DNA of 64,000 bases from Paenibacillus sp. FSL W8-0426 (GTDB lineage: Bacteria; Bacillota; Bacilli; Paenibacillales; Paenibacillaceae). The position numbers and the translations under genes were made by a program. Location: NCBI RefSeq assembly GCF_037969725.1, contig NZ_CP150203.1:2186001-2250000 (forward strand), read 5' to 3'. Of this stretch, positions 35,592-44,128 are shown in pieces; within the stretch, counting starts at the first letter, position 1, and each line of letters begins with the position of its first letter. The notes under the pieces were generated by a model. The model had not been told where the DNA came from. It saw only the letters and a list, made by a program, of their open reading frames with translations, and did not search any database.

Positions 35592-35680
35592 CATAAAACC
35601 CAAGGAAGCATCGGAGCCGTTCCACCGTCTGGCAAGCTTACCGCCGACCGGACCTCGGTGGAGGCTCCATGGGTTTTATG
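35592..35680 (+). promoter_or_regulatory. long intercistronic hairpin (processing or stability element)
   Basis: CATAAAACCCA (35592-35602) pairs with TGGGTTTTATG (35670-35680). GGAGCC (35613-35618) pairs with GGCTCC (35663-35668), and CCACCG (35622-35627) with CGGTGG (35656-35661). There is no T run after the stem. Such stems protect the 3' end of the upstream message and leave binding protein in excess over permease. Confidence 0.75.
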
Positions 35681-35710
35681 CATGTTGCATGGAGAGAGAG
35701 GAGCCATACT

Positions 35711-36607
35711 GTGAAAGCCATGAATACAGGAGACAGTCTCCATAAAAAAAGCAATTTGACTGGATGGGCTTTTATCGCGCTTGCTGCCATTGGGATCCTC
35801 GTGTTTTATTTCTATCCGATGATTCAGGCACTGCTCTTATCTTTTAAGTCGGGTGCGGGTGCCAACCTCGAATTTTCGGGCTTGAGCAACTACAAACGGT
35901 TGTTCATCGACACCACGTTCCGGACAGCGCTATCCAACACGTTTATTTATCTGATTATTCAAGTACCGATCATGATCATTCTCGGTTTGTTCATTTCCGT
36001 TCTGTTGAACGACAGCACACTCAAATTTCGCAGCTTTTTCCGCGTCGCCATCTTCTTGCCTTGCGTTACATCGCTGGTAGCTTACTCTGTGGTATTCAAA
36101 TATTTGTTCGCACCGGACGGCATGGTGAACCAGTTCCTGATGGGATTGCACATCATCGGCGAACCGATTCAATGGATTACCGATCCGTTCTGGGCCAAAA
36201 TCACGATCATTATCGCCATCACATGGCGTTGGACCGGATATAACATGATTTTCTATCTGTCGTCGCTGCAAAACATCGACCAATCCATCTATGAGGCTGC
36301 CCGGATCGACGGCGCGAATGCCTTCACGCAATTTTTCAAAATTACCGTTCCACTGCTTAAACCGATCATTCTGTTCACTTCGATTACGTCGACAATCGGT
36401 ACGCTGCAGCTCTTCGACGAAATCATGAATATTACGAAGGGTGGTCCGGGTAACGCCACCATGTCGATCTCCCAGTACATTTACAACCTTTCGTTCAAAT
36501 ATTCGCCGGACTTCGGGTATGCGGCAACCGTATCGTATTCCATCGTTCTGATCATCATTGTGTTGTCCTTTATCCAGTTCAAAGTGGCAGGTGACCGAAA
36601 TGGCTAA
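35711..36607 (+). CDS. sugar ABC transporter permease (MalF/UgpA type)
   Basis: Inner-membrane permease of 298 residues with six predicted helices, for example AFIALAAIGILVFYFYPMIQ near the start and TFIYLIIQVPIMIILGLFIS. The EAA loop YEAARIDGANAFTQFFKITV (about residues 196-215) docks the ATPase. The GTG at 35711 is preceded by AGAGAGGAG; an internal ATG three codons later is an alternative. It overlaps the next permease by 8 bp. It imports the sugar bound by the lipoprotein. No ATPase gene is nearby, so a shared MsmX/UgpC-type ATPase encoded elsewhere is expected. Confidence 0.95.
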   Translation: MKAMNTGDSLHKKSNLTGWAFIALAAIGILVFYFYPMIQALLLSFKSGAGANLEFSGLSNYKRLFIDTTFRTALSNTFIYLIIQVPIMIILGLFISVLLNDSTLKFRSFFRVAIFLPCVTSLVAYSVVFKYLFAPDGMVNQFLMGLHIIGEPIQWITDPFWAKITIIIAITWRWTGYNMIFYLSSLQNIDQSIYEAARIDGANAFTQFFKITVPLLKPIILFTSITSTIGTLQLFDEIMNITKGGPGNATMSISQYIYNLSFKYSPDFGYAATVSYSIVLIIIVLSFIQFKVAGDRNG

Positions 36608-37430
36608 ATTGAAAGTGAAACGTTTCTTTATCTATCTGTTCCTGACGATTGCGGCATTTGTGTCGATCTTCCCGTTCTTCTGGATGGTTGTCAGCTCCAC
36701 CAATGCCTCGGTCGACGTTACGAAGGGAAAATTGCTGCCGGGTTCCTTCTTTATCGAGAACTTGAACAAACTTATGGATGAAACAAACCTGCTTCAGGCG
36801 CTCGGCAACTCGGCCATTATCGCCATTGTTACGACGGTGCTGGCTTTGCTGATCGGTTCCTTGGCCGGATACGGATTTGAAATCTTCCGTTCCAAGTCGC
36901 GGGATATCGTGTTCAACATCCTGCTGCTGTCCATGATGCTTCCGTTTGCTGCAATCATGGTACCGCTGTACCGCATGTTTGCCAGCATTTCCGGCATTGC
37001 GCCGGGAATCGGCATCAACACGATGGCGGCCGTCATTTTGCCGACCATCACAACGGCATTCCTGATCTTTTTCTTCCGTCAAAACACCAAGATGTTTCCG
37101 AAAGAAATGCTGGAAGCCGGACGCATCGACGGTTTGACCGAACTCGGCATTTTCCTGAAAATTTATTTGCCAACGATGAAAACAAGTTATGCCGCTGCGG
37201 CGATCATCACGTTCATGAGCAGCTGGAACAACTATTTATGGCCGCTCATCGTGCTGCAAACGCCGGATCAGCAAACGATCCCGCTCCTGATCTCCAATCT
37301 GGGTTCAAGCTACGCGCCGGATTACGGGGTCATCATGACAGCGATCGTTATTGCGACATTGCCGACGGCCATCGTATTCTTCCTGATGCAAAAACATTTT
37401 GTGGCGGGCATGGTCGGGTCTGTGAAATAA
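36600..37430 (+). CDS. sugar ABC transporter permease (MalG/UgpE type)
   Basis: Second permease half, 276 residues with six helices, for example FFIYLFLTIAAFVSIFPFFW at the start and SAIIAIVTTVLALLIGSLAG. The EAA loop is LEAGRIDGLTELGIFLKIYL. It pairs with the preceding permease to form the channel. The ATG at 36600 overlaps the upstream gene, with AGGTGA as binding site, so the two are translated together. A hairpin of modest terminator quality follows, then the GH2 gene. Confidence 0.95.
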   Translation: MAKLKVKRFFIYLFLTIAAFVSIFPFFWMVVSSTNASVDVTKGKLLPGSFFIENLNKLMDETNLLQALGNSAIIAIVTTVLALLIGSLAGYGFEIFRSKSRDIVFNILLLSMMLPFAAIMVPLYRMFASISGIAPGIGINTMAAVILPTITTAFLIFFFRQNTKMFPKEMLEAGRIDGLTELGIFLKIYLPTMKTSYAAAAIITFMSSWNNYLWPLIVLQTPDQQTIPLLISNLGSSYAPDYGVIMTAIVIATLPTAIVFFLMQKHFVAGMVGSVK

Positions 37431-37472
37431 TGGTATCGTGGCAGCAACCGCTTCCAAGACTGCAGAGAGAGG

Positions 37473-37500
37473 GGAGAACGCCACTTGTGGCGTTTCTCTG
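37473..37500 (+). terminator. possible weak terminator after the permeases
   Basis: GAGAACGCCAC pairs with GTGGCGTTTCTC around TT, with outer CAGAGA/TCTCTG. Only CCTTTCTGTTT follows, so read-through into the GH2 gene is likely. Confidence 0.5.
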
Positions 37501-37572
37501 CCTTTCTGTTTGCATGTAAAGATTATCGTTCAAACATGTAATAACTTCAAAAGACGGAGAGGGAGAGAGTCG

Positions 37573-40500
37573 ATGAAAGCAGCACAGGCAGATTTGAAAT
37601 GGCTCGGCGATGTAAGCGTATTCGAGGTAAACCGTTTGAAGGCTTATTCGGACCATCGATATTATCGAACAATGGAAGAGGCATTGAAGTCGGACGGGAT
37701 GGACATGCGCTACAGCCTGAACGGCATGTGGAAGTTCAACTACGCGGTTCGTCCGGATTGCCGTCCGGAGCATTTCTATGCAGCCGATTTCTCCAGCGAT
37801 GGATGGGATGACATTGAAGTACCCGGACATATCCAGTTGCAAGGATACGGCCAAATTCAATACGTGAACACCCAATACCCATGGGACGGCTTGAATGAAT
37901 TGCGTCCACCGGCTCTACCGGAAGACAACAATGCGGTGGGCAGCTACATCCGAACGTTTCACCTGCCGGCAGGTTGGGGAAACAGCCCTGTATATATTTC
38001 GTTCCAAGGTGTAGAGTCGGCCTTTTATGTTTGGTTAAATGGTCACTTCGTCGGTTACGGCGAAGATAGTTTTACGCCATCCGATTTTGACCTGACGCCA
38101 TTCCTCCAAGAGGGCGAGAACAAACTGGCCGTCGAAGTGTACCAACGGAGTACGGGAAGCTGGCTGGAAGATCAGGATTTCTGGCGTTTCTCGGGCATTT
38201 TCCGCGAAGTGTACCTGTACACTGTTCCAGCAGCACATATCCGGGATGTTCGCGTGCGCACAGACCTCGATGCATCCTATTCGCAAGGTACACTGCAGCT
38301 GGACCTGAAGCTTGAGGGAGCAGCGGCTGCAGGGGCTCGCGTGGAGGCTGAATTGCGCGACGCACAGGGCAATGTGGTTCAAACGTTTGGTGTGAATGTA
38401 CAAGATGGCCAAGCTTCCGTACGCAAAGAAATCGGTGAGGTAAATCTGTGGAGCGCGGAAATTCCTTATTTGTATCGTTTATACCTGCGTGTATACGACT
38501 CGGCCGGGGAACTCGTTGAAGTGGTGCCTCAAGCCGTCGGTTTCCGCGTATTCGAAATGATCGACAAGGTAATGCACATTAACGGCAAACGAATCGTCTT
38601 CAAAGGCGTGAACCGTCATGAGTTCAACCCGCATCGCGGCCGGGCCATCACCAAGGAAGACATGCTGTGGGACATTCGGACCATCAAGCAAAACAACATG
38701 AATGCGGTGCGTACTTCCCACTACCCGAACCAAAGTTTGTGGTACGAGCTGTGTGATGAATACGGCGTGTATGTGATCGACGAAATGAATCTTGAAACGC
38801 ATGGGTCCTGGCAAAAGCTCGGTGCCGTTGAGCCATCATGGGTTATTCCCGGCGACCGGCCGGAATGGTTGGATATCGTGATGGATCGTGCCGTATCCAT
38901 GGTAGAGCGGGACAAAAACCATCCATCCATTCTGATCTGGTCTTGCGGCAACGAATCCCATGGCGGCGAAGTGATCTTCAAGGTTTCGGAGTACTTCAGA
39001 ACGTATGATCCGACCCGGCTGGTCCATTACGAAGGCGTTTTCCATGACCGCCGCTTCAATGACACGAGCGACATGGAATCGCGCATGTATGCCAAACCTG
39101 CGGATATCGAAGCCTATTTGAACGACAATCCGGAGAAGCCTTATATCAGCTGCGAATACATGCATGCAATGGGCAACTCGATCGGCGGCATGCACAAATA
39201 CACGGAACTGGAAGACAAGTACCCGATGTATCAAGGCGGATTCATCTGGGATTACATCGATCAGGCCATTTACAAAAAGGATCGTTACGGCAAGCCGTTT
39301 CTGGCCTATGGCGGCGATTTCGGCGACCGCCCGTCGGACTATTCGTTCTGCGGGGACGGCATCGTGTATGCGAACCGTCAAGTCACCGCAAAAATGCAAG
39401 AAGTCAAGTTCCTGTACCAGAACATCAAATTGTTCCCGGACCGCGGCGGCGTGCGCATCGTCAATGGCAATCTGTTCGCGAATACATCGCAATATGCGCT
39501 AACGTATAGCCTGGAGCGCGAAGGCGTAACCGTATTAAGCGGAACATTGGAAGCAGCCGTTGCTCCGGGCGAGGAAGCGTTCGTGGAGCTTCCGCTCGCT
39601 ACCGAGCAGCTTGCACCGGGCGAATATGCCGTCAATACGGCGTTCGTGCTTCGTGAATCCACGCTGTGGGCGGAAAAAGGGGACGAAGTGGCATTTGGTC
39701 AATTCGTGTTTACGCAGGAAGCCGCTGAAGGGGCGTCGGTAACCACTGATCTGAATCAAGTGAACGCTATTCAAGTGGTTGAAGGCGACGTCAACATCGG
39801 GGTTCGTGCAGGAAGCACCCATGTGTTGTTCTCCAAAGCGTTCGGAACGCTGGTGTCGCTGAAGTTCTCCGGTCAGGAGACGATTGCCCAAATGCCTGCA
39901 CCGCTCTTCTGGCGTGCAACGACGGATAACGATAAAGGAACGTCCATGGGCTTTGAGCTTGGGGCATGGTATGCGGCAAGCCTGCTGCCGAAATGCATCG
40001 AATGGAAAGCCGAGCAACAGCAGGGTGAGTACCGGATCGAATTTACGTATAAGCTGAATATTTCCACTGAAGTTAAAGCAAAGGTTGCTTATACGGTTCG
40101 CGCGGATGGCAGCGTTCTTGTACAGAACACCTATCAAGGAACAGCGGGATTGCCGGATCTTCCGATCCACGCTCTGTCATTCAAAACATCGCCTGAGTTC
40201 GACCGTGTACAGTGGCTGGCATTGGGGCCTGAGGAAAACTATGCGGACCGTGCTTTCGGTGCCCGTCTAGGCATCCACGAAAGCTCTGTCGCCGACACGG
40301 TAGCGCCTTACCTTGTGCCTCAAGAGTCCGGCAACCGTACCGGCGTACGTTGGGCGAAGCTGACGGATGCGGCCGGACGCGGTTTCCGCATCGAGGCGGC
40401 TTCGGCTCCAATCGAGCTGAACGTGTCGCCGTATACGGCTTTTGAGCTGGAGAACGCGCAGCATGCCTATGAACTGCCGCCAGTCCACTACACGGTTGTA

Positions 40501-40623
40501 ACGGTGGCGGGCAAACAAATGGGCGTCGGCGGCGATGACAGCTGGGGCGCTCCGGTGCATCCGGAATACCGCATCCCGTCGGACGGCGAGCTTCAATTCG
40601 AATTTGTCATTCGGGCATTGTAA
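37573..40623 (+). CDS. GH2 beta-galactosidase (LacZ type)
   Basis: Intracellular beta-galactosidase of 1016 residues without a signal peptide, matching the length of E. coli LacZ (about 1023). It shows the sugar-binding domain (VPGHIQLQGYGQIQYVNTQY), the immunoglobulin-like domain, and the barrel with VNRHEFNPHRGRAI and MNAVRTSHYPNQSLWYELCD. The acid/base Glu lies in WSCGNESHGG (about 455) and the nucleophile in ISCEYMHAMGNSIGG (about 525). The C-terminal Bgal small-chain domain holds FWRATTDNDKG and ending WGAPVHPEYRI. The ATG at 37573 follows GGAGAGGGAGAG. Position after the importer suggests it removes galactosyl units from imported oligosaccharides. Confidence 0.96.
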   Translation: MKAAQADLKWLGDVSVFEVNRLKAYSDHRYYRTMEEALKSDGMDMRYSLNGMWKFNYAVRPDCRPEHFYAADFSSDGWDDIEVPGHIQLQGYGQIQYVNTQYPWDGLNELRPPALPEDNNAVGSYIRTFHLPAGWGNSPVYISFQGVESAFYVWLNGHFVGYGEDSFTPSDFDLTPFLQEGENKLAVEVYQRSTGSWLEDQDFWRFSGIFREVYLYTVPAAHIRDVRVRTDLDASYSQGTLQLDLKLEGAAAAGARVEAELRDAQGNVVQTFGVNVQDGQASVRKEIGEVNLWSAEIPYLYRLYLRVYDSAGELVEVVPQAVGFRVFEMIDKVMHINGKRIVFKGVNRHEFNPHRGRAITKEDMLWDIRTIKQNNMNAVRTSHYPNQSLWYELCDEYGVYVIDEMNLETHGSWQKLGAVEPSWVIPGDRPEWLDIVMDRAVSMVERDKNHPSILIWSCGNESHGGEVIFKVSEYFRTYDPTRLVHYEGVFHDRRFNDTSDMESRMYAKPADIEAYLNDNPEKPYISCEYMHAMGNSIGGMHKYTELEDKYPMYQGGFIWDYIDQAIYKKDRYGKPFLAYGGDFGDRPSDYSFCGDGIVYANRQVTAKMQEVKFLYQNIKLFPDRGGVRIVNGNLFANTSQYALTYSLEREGVTVLSGTLEAAVAPGEEAFVELPLATEQLAPGEYAVNTAFVLRESTLWAEKGDEVAFGQFVFTQEAAEGASVTTDLNQVNAIQVVEGDVNIGVRAGSTHVLFSKAFGTLVSLKFSGQETIAQMPAPLFWRATTDNDKGTSMGFELGAWYAASLLPKCIEWKAEQQQGEYRIEFTYKLNISTEVKAKVAYTVRADGSVLVQNTYQGTAGLPDLPIHALSFKTSPEFDRVQWLALGPEENYADRAFGARLGIHESSVADTVAPYLVPQESGNRTGVRWAKLTDAAGRGFRIEAASAPIELNVSPYTAFELENAQHAYELPPVHYTVVTVAGKQMGVGGDDSWGAPVHPEYRIPSDGELQFEFVIRAL

Positions 40624-40663
40624 TTCGGTTTTGGGAAGTCGGCAATGAATAGAGTTTTGACTG

Positions 40664-40696
40664 AGAGGTCTCCGTTACGGAGGCCTCTGTTTTTGT
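40664..40696 (+). terminator. terminator after GH2 gene
   Basis: AGAGGTCTCCG pairs with CGGAGGCCTCT (one G-T pair) around TTA, followed by GTTTTTG. Confidence 0.9.
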
Positions 40697-40889
40697 TCTA
40701 AACCATGAAGCTCCATTATTCATAACTTCGCATGGGCACAAGCGACTTTAGTCGTGTGAGGAACTGCGCTCGGCATAAGGGCTACCATCGGAAGCTCGAA
40801 AACCGAATGTCCATGCTTTCTTCATTTGTCATGGAAAATTAACCGTTGTTCACTGGATACCATGTTATACTTATTCCAATAAAAGACAG

Positions 40890-42011
40890 GTGAATCCGAT
40901 ACCGACCCTTACAGCAAAAATCCAAATCTATGTCCCATCTGAACATACAGACATACTCAGCAAGACCATCCATACCTACTGTGAAGCATGTAATTATCTT
41001 TCTGCAATTGTATTTCAAACCAAAGAATTAAGTCAGCGCACACTCAATGACTTGTATTATCGAGAGCTGCGAAGTCGTTTTCGTTTAAAAAGTCAGATGG
41101 CGCAATCGGTGATCAAAACCGTCATCGCCCGATATACATCTACTCGATCCAACGGGCACGATTGGAACTTGGTCAAATTCAAACGACCTGAATATGATCT
41201 GGTATGGAATCGAGATTATTCTTTGAACCATGATCGGTTTAGCGTAAACACACTAAACGGACGAGTGAAGCTCCGCTACAAAAAACAAGGAATGCAGCAC
41301 TTCTTTGACGGCACGTGGAAGTGGGGTACGGCCAAATTCGTGTATAAACACAGGAAATGGTTCCTACATATTCCCATGACCAAAGAGTTTGAATTAGGTT
41401 TTACGAATGTCAACCACATTGTAGGCATTGACCTCGGAATCAATTTTCTGGCCACAACCTACGACAGTCAAAGCCGGACCACGTTTTATCCTGGACGAAC
41501 GGTGAAACACAAACGTGGCCAGTATAAGGCCTTACGCAAACAACTCCAGATGAGGCAAACCCCATCGGCTCGAAAACGACTCAAACAAATCGGTTCAAGA
41601 GAAAACCGTTATGTTACGGATGTCAACCATCAAGTAACCAAGGCACTCGTTGAAACGTATCCGAAGGGGACCCTTTTTGTGATCGAAAATTTAAAGCATG
41701 TTCGTTCCGCTACTGAAAAAGTATGTGTTCGCCATCGGTATGTGTCGGTATCCTGGGCATTTCACCAATTCCGTGAAATGTTGGAGTATAAAGCTCAACT
41801 GAACGGGCAGCGCGTCATCGCAGTAAACCCTAAATATACTTCTCAAGCCTGCCCAAAATGTGGACATATTGAACGAGCCAATCGAAACAAAAAGACACAT
41901 ACCTTTGAATGCCGAACCTGCCACTATCGTTCGAACGATGACCGAATCGGTGCCATGAATCTGTACCGCAAAGGAATCGAGTACATCGGTACAGTTACAG
42001 CAGGAGTATAA
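40890..42011 (+). CDS. tnpB: TnpB RNA-guided nuclease of an IS200/IS605 element
   Basis: Protein of 373 residues. The N-terminal wedge region is LTAKIQIYVPSEHTDILSKT. The split RuvC active site appears complete: Asp in HIVGIDLGINFLATTYD (about 185), Glu in TLFVIENLKHV (about 268), and the last Asp in YRSNDDRIGAMNLYRKG (about 353). A treble-clef zinc finger (CPKCG about 318, CRTC about 337) lies between them. TnpB uses an RNA from the element's right end to cut DNA and helps the element persist. The GTG at 40890 is chosen by length; its binding site is weak, so the start is uncertain. No frameshift is seen, so it may be functional. Confidence 0.95.
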   Translation: MNPIPTLTAKIQIYVPSEHTDILSKTIHTYCEACNYLSAIVFQTKELSQRTLNDLYYRELRSRFRLKSQMAQSVIKTVIARYTSTRSNGHDWNLVKFKRPEYDLVWNRDYSLNHDRFSVNTLNGRVKLRYKKQGMQHFFDGTWKWGTAKFVYKHRKWFLHIPMTKEFELGFTNVNHIVGIDLGINFLATTYDSQSRTTFYPGRTVKHKRGQYKALRKQLQMRQTPSARKRLKQIGSRENRYVTDVNHQVTKALVETYPKGTLFVIENLKHVRSATEKVCVRHRYVSVSWAFHQFREMLEYKAQLNGQRVIAVNPKYTSQACPKCGHIERANRNKKTHTFECRTCHYRSNDDRIGAMNLYRKGIEYIGTVTAGV

Positions 42012-42169
42012 CTCTTGGCGAGGTCAACCGTCCTGATGTTCCAACACACTAAGGTAGGAGCACTGTGTGCGTTTGCACTACCGGTTAGGAATAAGTCTAA
42101 AAGGCTTGTGCAAAACGCAAGCACTGTCTACGAAGTAGGCAGAGACAAGCTCGTGACTTTAGTCATGAG
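42012..42169 (+). ncRNA. probable 3' part of the TnpB omega RNA
   Basis: By position: in IS200/IS605 elements the guide RNA scaffold covers the 3' end of tnpB and the right end, and the guide is the host DNA just beyond. Between the stop codon and the right hairpin lies 158 bp with small inverted repeats, for example TGCTTG...CAAGCA-like pairs around 42100-42125. The guide would start just after 42169 with host sequence beginning TTGTTGCC. Boundaries are approximate. Confidence 0.45.
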
Positions 42170-42222
42170 TTGTTGCCATGTTATTATCAAGAGGTGGAAA
42201 TATACTGGGAGGAGGATGGAAG

Positions 42223-42516
42223 ATGGACATGATGACGATTTTGGCGTTTGCTGGCATTTTCGTGATGTTTGGGTTCTATGCTCTCGCTGGTTATTTTCTA
42301 ATTCCATTCATTTCAAAAAAAGCGTTCAAACGTCCGTTGGATTTTTATCAGATTTTGCAAATCATTATACTTATAGCCATCATCGTTCAGGTTGTGCAAG
42401 CGATCTTGTATGGGGGATGGAGAAATTTGGTCACCTCTACAGGAGTATTATTGCCGTTAATGAGTCTGATCCTGGCCCTTCGCATGAGGAAGCGAAACGG
42501 AGTGCCAAAGGGCTGA
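42223..42516 (+). CDS. small membrane protein of unknown function
   Basis: Protein of 97 residues with three hydrophobic segments: ILAFAGIFVMFGFYALAGYF (5-24), LQIIILIAIIVQVVQAILYG (45-64) and STGVLLPLMSLILALRMRKR (73-92). It ends in a basic tail. I do not recognise a family. The ATG at 42223 has GGGAGGAGG upstream, a strong site. It lies immediately downstream of the IS right end, so its original upstream region may have been separated from it by the insertion. Confidence 0.7.
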   Translation: MDMMTILAFAGIFVMFGFYALAGYFLIPFISKKAFKRPLDFYQILQIIILIAIIVQVVQAILYGGWRNLVTSTGVLLPLMSLILALRMRKRNGVPKG

Positions 42517-42615
42517 GGTGCTGGCATGCCAAAAACAAACCGCGATATCATTATTGCAACTTAGATCAGGAAACTCGCTAAACCCGTTGATATAATGAGT
42601 TGGGGAGTGAGGGAA

Positions 42616-42951
42616 ATGTCAATTCAAACGATGGAATCGATGGTTAAATGGGTCGACGATAACGTCATGCAGAACCCGTCATTGGAGAACATGTCCTCAT
42701 ATGTAGGCTATTCTCCGTACTACTGTTCCTCCAAATTTCGCGAATTTACTGGAATCACTTATAAACAGTACTTGGCTAAACGAAAGCTGCTTTGCGCGGA
42801 ACAACTGCTCATTTCGACCGAGGATAAAATATTGGATGTGGCACTAAGGTGCAATTACTCATCACCAGAAGCTCTGGCAAGAGCCTTCATTAAAGTATAC
42901 AAATGCACGCCGACGCAATACCGGGAACGCTATAAACAGAATAAATGTTAA
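42616..42951 (+). CDS. stand-alone AraC-type DNA-binding protein
   Basis: Protein of 111 residues consisting only of the two helix-turn-helix units of an AraC protein (SLENMSSYVGYSPYYCSSKF and ILDVALRCNYSSPEALARAF, ending in CTPTQYRERY). There is no ligand-binding domain, as in MarA/SoxS-size regulators. Such proteins act by abundance rather than ligand binding. The ATG at 42616 follows GGAGTGAGG; the frame reaches 7 codons further upstream. Codon use here is more AT-rich than in the carbohydrate genes. Confidence 0.88.
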   Translation: MSIQTMESMVKWVDDNVMQNPSLENMSSYVGYSPYYCSSKFREFTGITYKQYLAKRKLLCAEQLLISTEDKILDVALRCNYSSPEALARAFIKVYKCTPTQYRERYKQNKC

Positions 42952-42997
42952 ACCAGTAATTCACTCACTCCTAAATTACAGATCAGGGAGTTTAAGA

Positions 42998-43873
42998 ATG
43001 ATGGATGAAATCGGCAGAAATAATCCGTGCTGGTGCGGAAGTGGACTGAAATACAAGAAATGCCATGCCCAGATTGAAGATCGGATGACTAGTTATGCTC
43101 TAAAAGGATACAAAGTTCCCGCTCGCCATTTACTGAAATCCGTATCCCAAATCCATGGCATTCGGGAAAGTGGCAAGATCAATACGGCTATTCTGGATTA
43201 TATCGGCGATTTTGTGAAGAGCGGCATCCATACCGAAGAAATCAATCGACTGATTCACGAAAAAACGATCGAACTGGGCGGCACGCCGGCACAATTAAAT
43301 TTCAACGGATATCCCAAGAGCGTTTGCGTATCGGTCAATGACGTTGTATGCCATGGCATTCCTTCAGATAAAATGGTGTTAAAGGATGGGGATATCGTAA
43401 ATATTGATGTATCTACCTTATATCATGGCTTTTATTCCGATTCCTCTCGCATGTTTTGTGTCGGTGCCGTATCCCCCGAGAAACAGAGGCTTGTGCAAAC
43501 CACGAAAGAGTGTATGGAATTGGGAATACAGGCCGTGAAGCCATGGGGATTTCTTGGTGATATCGGGCATGTCATCAACGAACATGCAAAACATCAAGGC
43601 TATTCCGTGGTGAGGGAACTCGGAGGGCATGGCATCGGCTTGCAGCTGCATGAGGAGCCATGGGTGGGACATGTTGGCAGAGCTAATACAGGCATGTTAT
43701 TAGTACCAGGTCTTATTTTTACGATAGAACCGGCCCTGAATGTAGGAAGCGCCAAAGTATATACGAGCGAGCAGGACGGATGGACGATGTATACGGCAGA
43801 CCAAAAACCCTCCGCACAGTGTGAAAGCATGGTCTTGGTTACTCCTGATGGCTGTGAAGTGTTGGCTTGGTAA
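42998..43873 (+). CDS. map: type I methionine aminopeptidase with N-terminal SEC-C zinc motif
   Basis: Removes initiator methionine from new proteins. The protein has 291 residues. An N-terminal SEC-C motif (NPCWCGSGLKYKKCH, residues 9-23) is a zinc-binding element like that of SecA C-termini, thought to help ribosome docking. The pita-bread catalytic domain carries VCHGIPSDKMVLKDGDIVNI, YHGFYSDSSRMFCVG (metal Asp), VVRELGGHGIGLQLHEEPWV (His) and IFTIEPALNVGS (Glu), so the metal ligands appear complete. The usual map gene lies in the ribosomal protein operon; a copy here is probably an extra paralogue. GGGAG precedes the ATG at 42998. Confidence 0.93.
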   Translation: MMDEIGRNNPCWCGSGLKYKKCHAQIEDRMTSYALKGYKVPARHLLKSVSQIHGIRESGKINTAILDYIGDFVKSGIHTEEINRLIHEKTIELGGTPAQLNFNGYPKSVCVSVNDVVCHGIPSDKMVLKDGDIVNIDVSTLYHGFYSDSSRMFCVGAVSPEKQRLVQTTKECMELGIQAVKPWGFLGDIGHVINEHAKHQGYSVVRELGGHGIGLQLHEEPWVGHVGRANTGMLLVPGLIFTIEPALNVGSAKVYTSEQDGWTMYTADQKPSAQCESMVLVTPDGCEVLAW

Positions 43874-43927
43874 TCCACAAATAGAAGCACGTCGAAACTT
43901 GAGAATCCCCCTTAGAATAGACATTGG

Positions 43928-43967
43928 ACCCCCTGGGTTAACCGATGAAATTTCAGGGGGTATTTTT
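43928..43967 (+). terminator. terminator after map paralogue
   Basis: ACCCCCTG pairs with CAGGGGGT around an 18-nt loop, then ATTTTTGG. Confidence 0.8.
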
Positions 43968-44128
43968 GGGCAGAAGTATAGATGTATTCCATCGCATTGA
44001 AAAGGGAAGCCATTCGTCTTTTGTCATGACATATTTGCTGTTGGATTCTCTAATAGAAACTGACAAAAAAGGATTTCGACAGTATAATTGTTTTGAATAT
44101 CCTATACGGCACTGACCTGGAGGACGGC

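Larger units (their letters stand above)
40737..42169 (+). mobile_element. IS200/IS605-type element with tnpB only
   Basis: Bounded by two related imperfect hairpins sharing GACTTTAGTC: left 40737-40758 (CACAAGCGACTTTAGTCGTG plus TG), right 42150-42169 (CTCGTGACTTTAGTCATGAG). Such subterminal hairpins are the recognition sites of the Y1 transposase TnpA. No tnpA is present, so the element depends on a transposase in trans or is stranded. The exact ends lie a few bases outside the hairpins and cannot be fixed here. It sits between the GH2 terminator and a small membrane-protein gene. Confidence 0.85.

Noticed and set aside
34357..35625. Minus-strand 422-codon frame
   Set aside because: Antisense to the binding-protein gene, which has a lipobox and family motifs.
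37438..37572. N-terminal extension of the GH2 protein
   Set aside because: Frame is open, but the 45 extra residues overlap the hairpin at 37473-37500 and have no ribosome binding site; the ATG at 37573 does.
40690..42175. tnpA transposase inside the IS element
   Set aside because: Space between the end hairpins is filled by tnpB; no Y1 transposase HUH motif in any frame.
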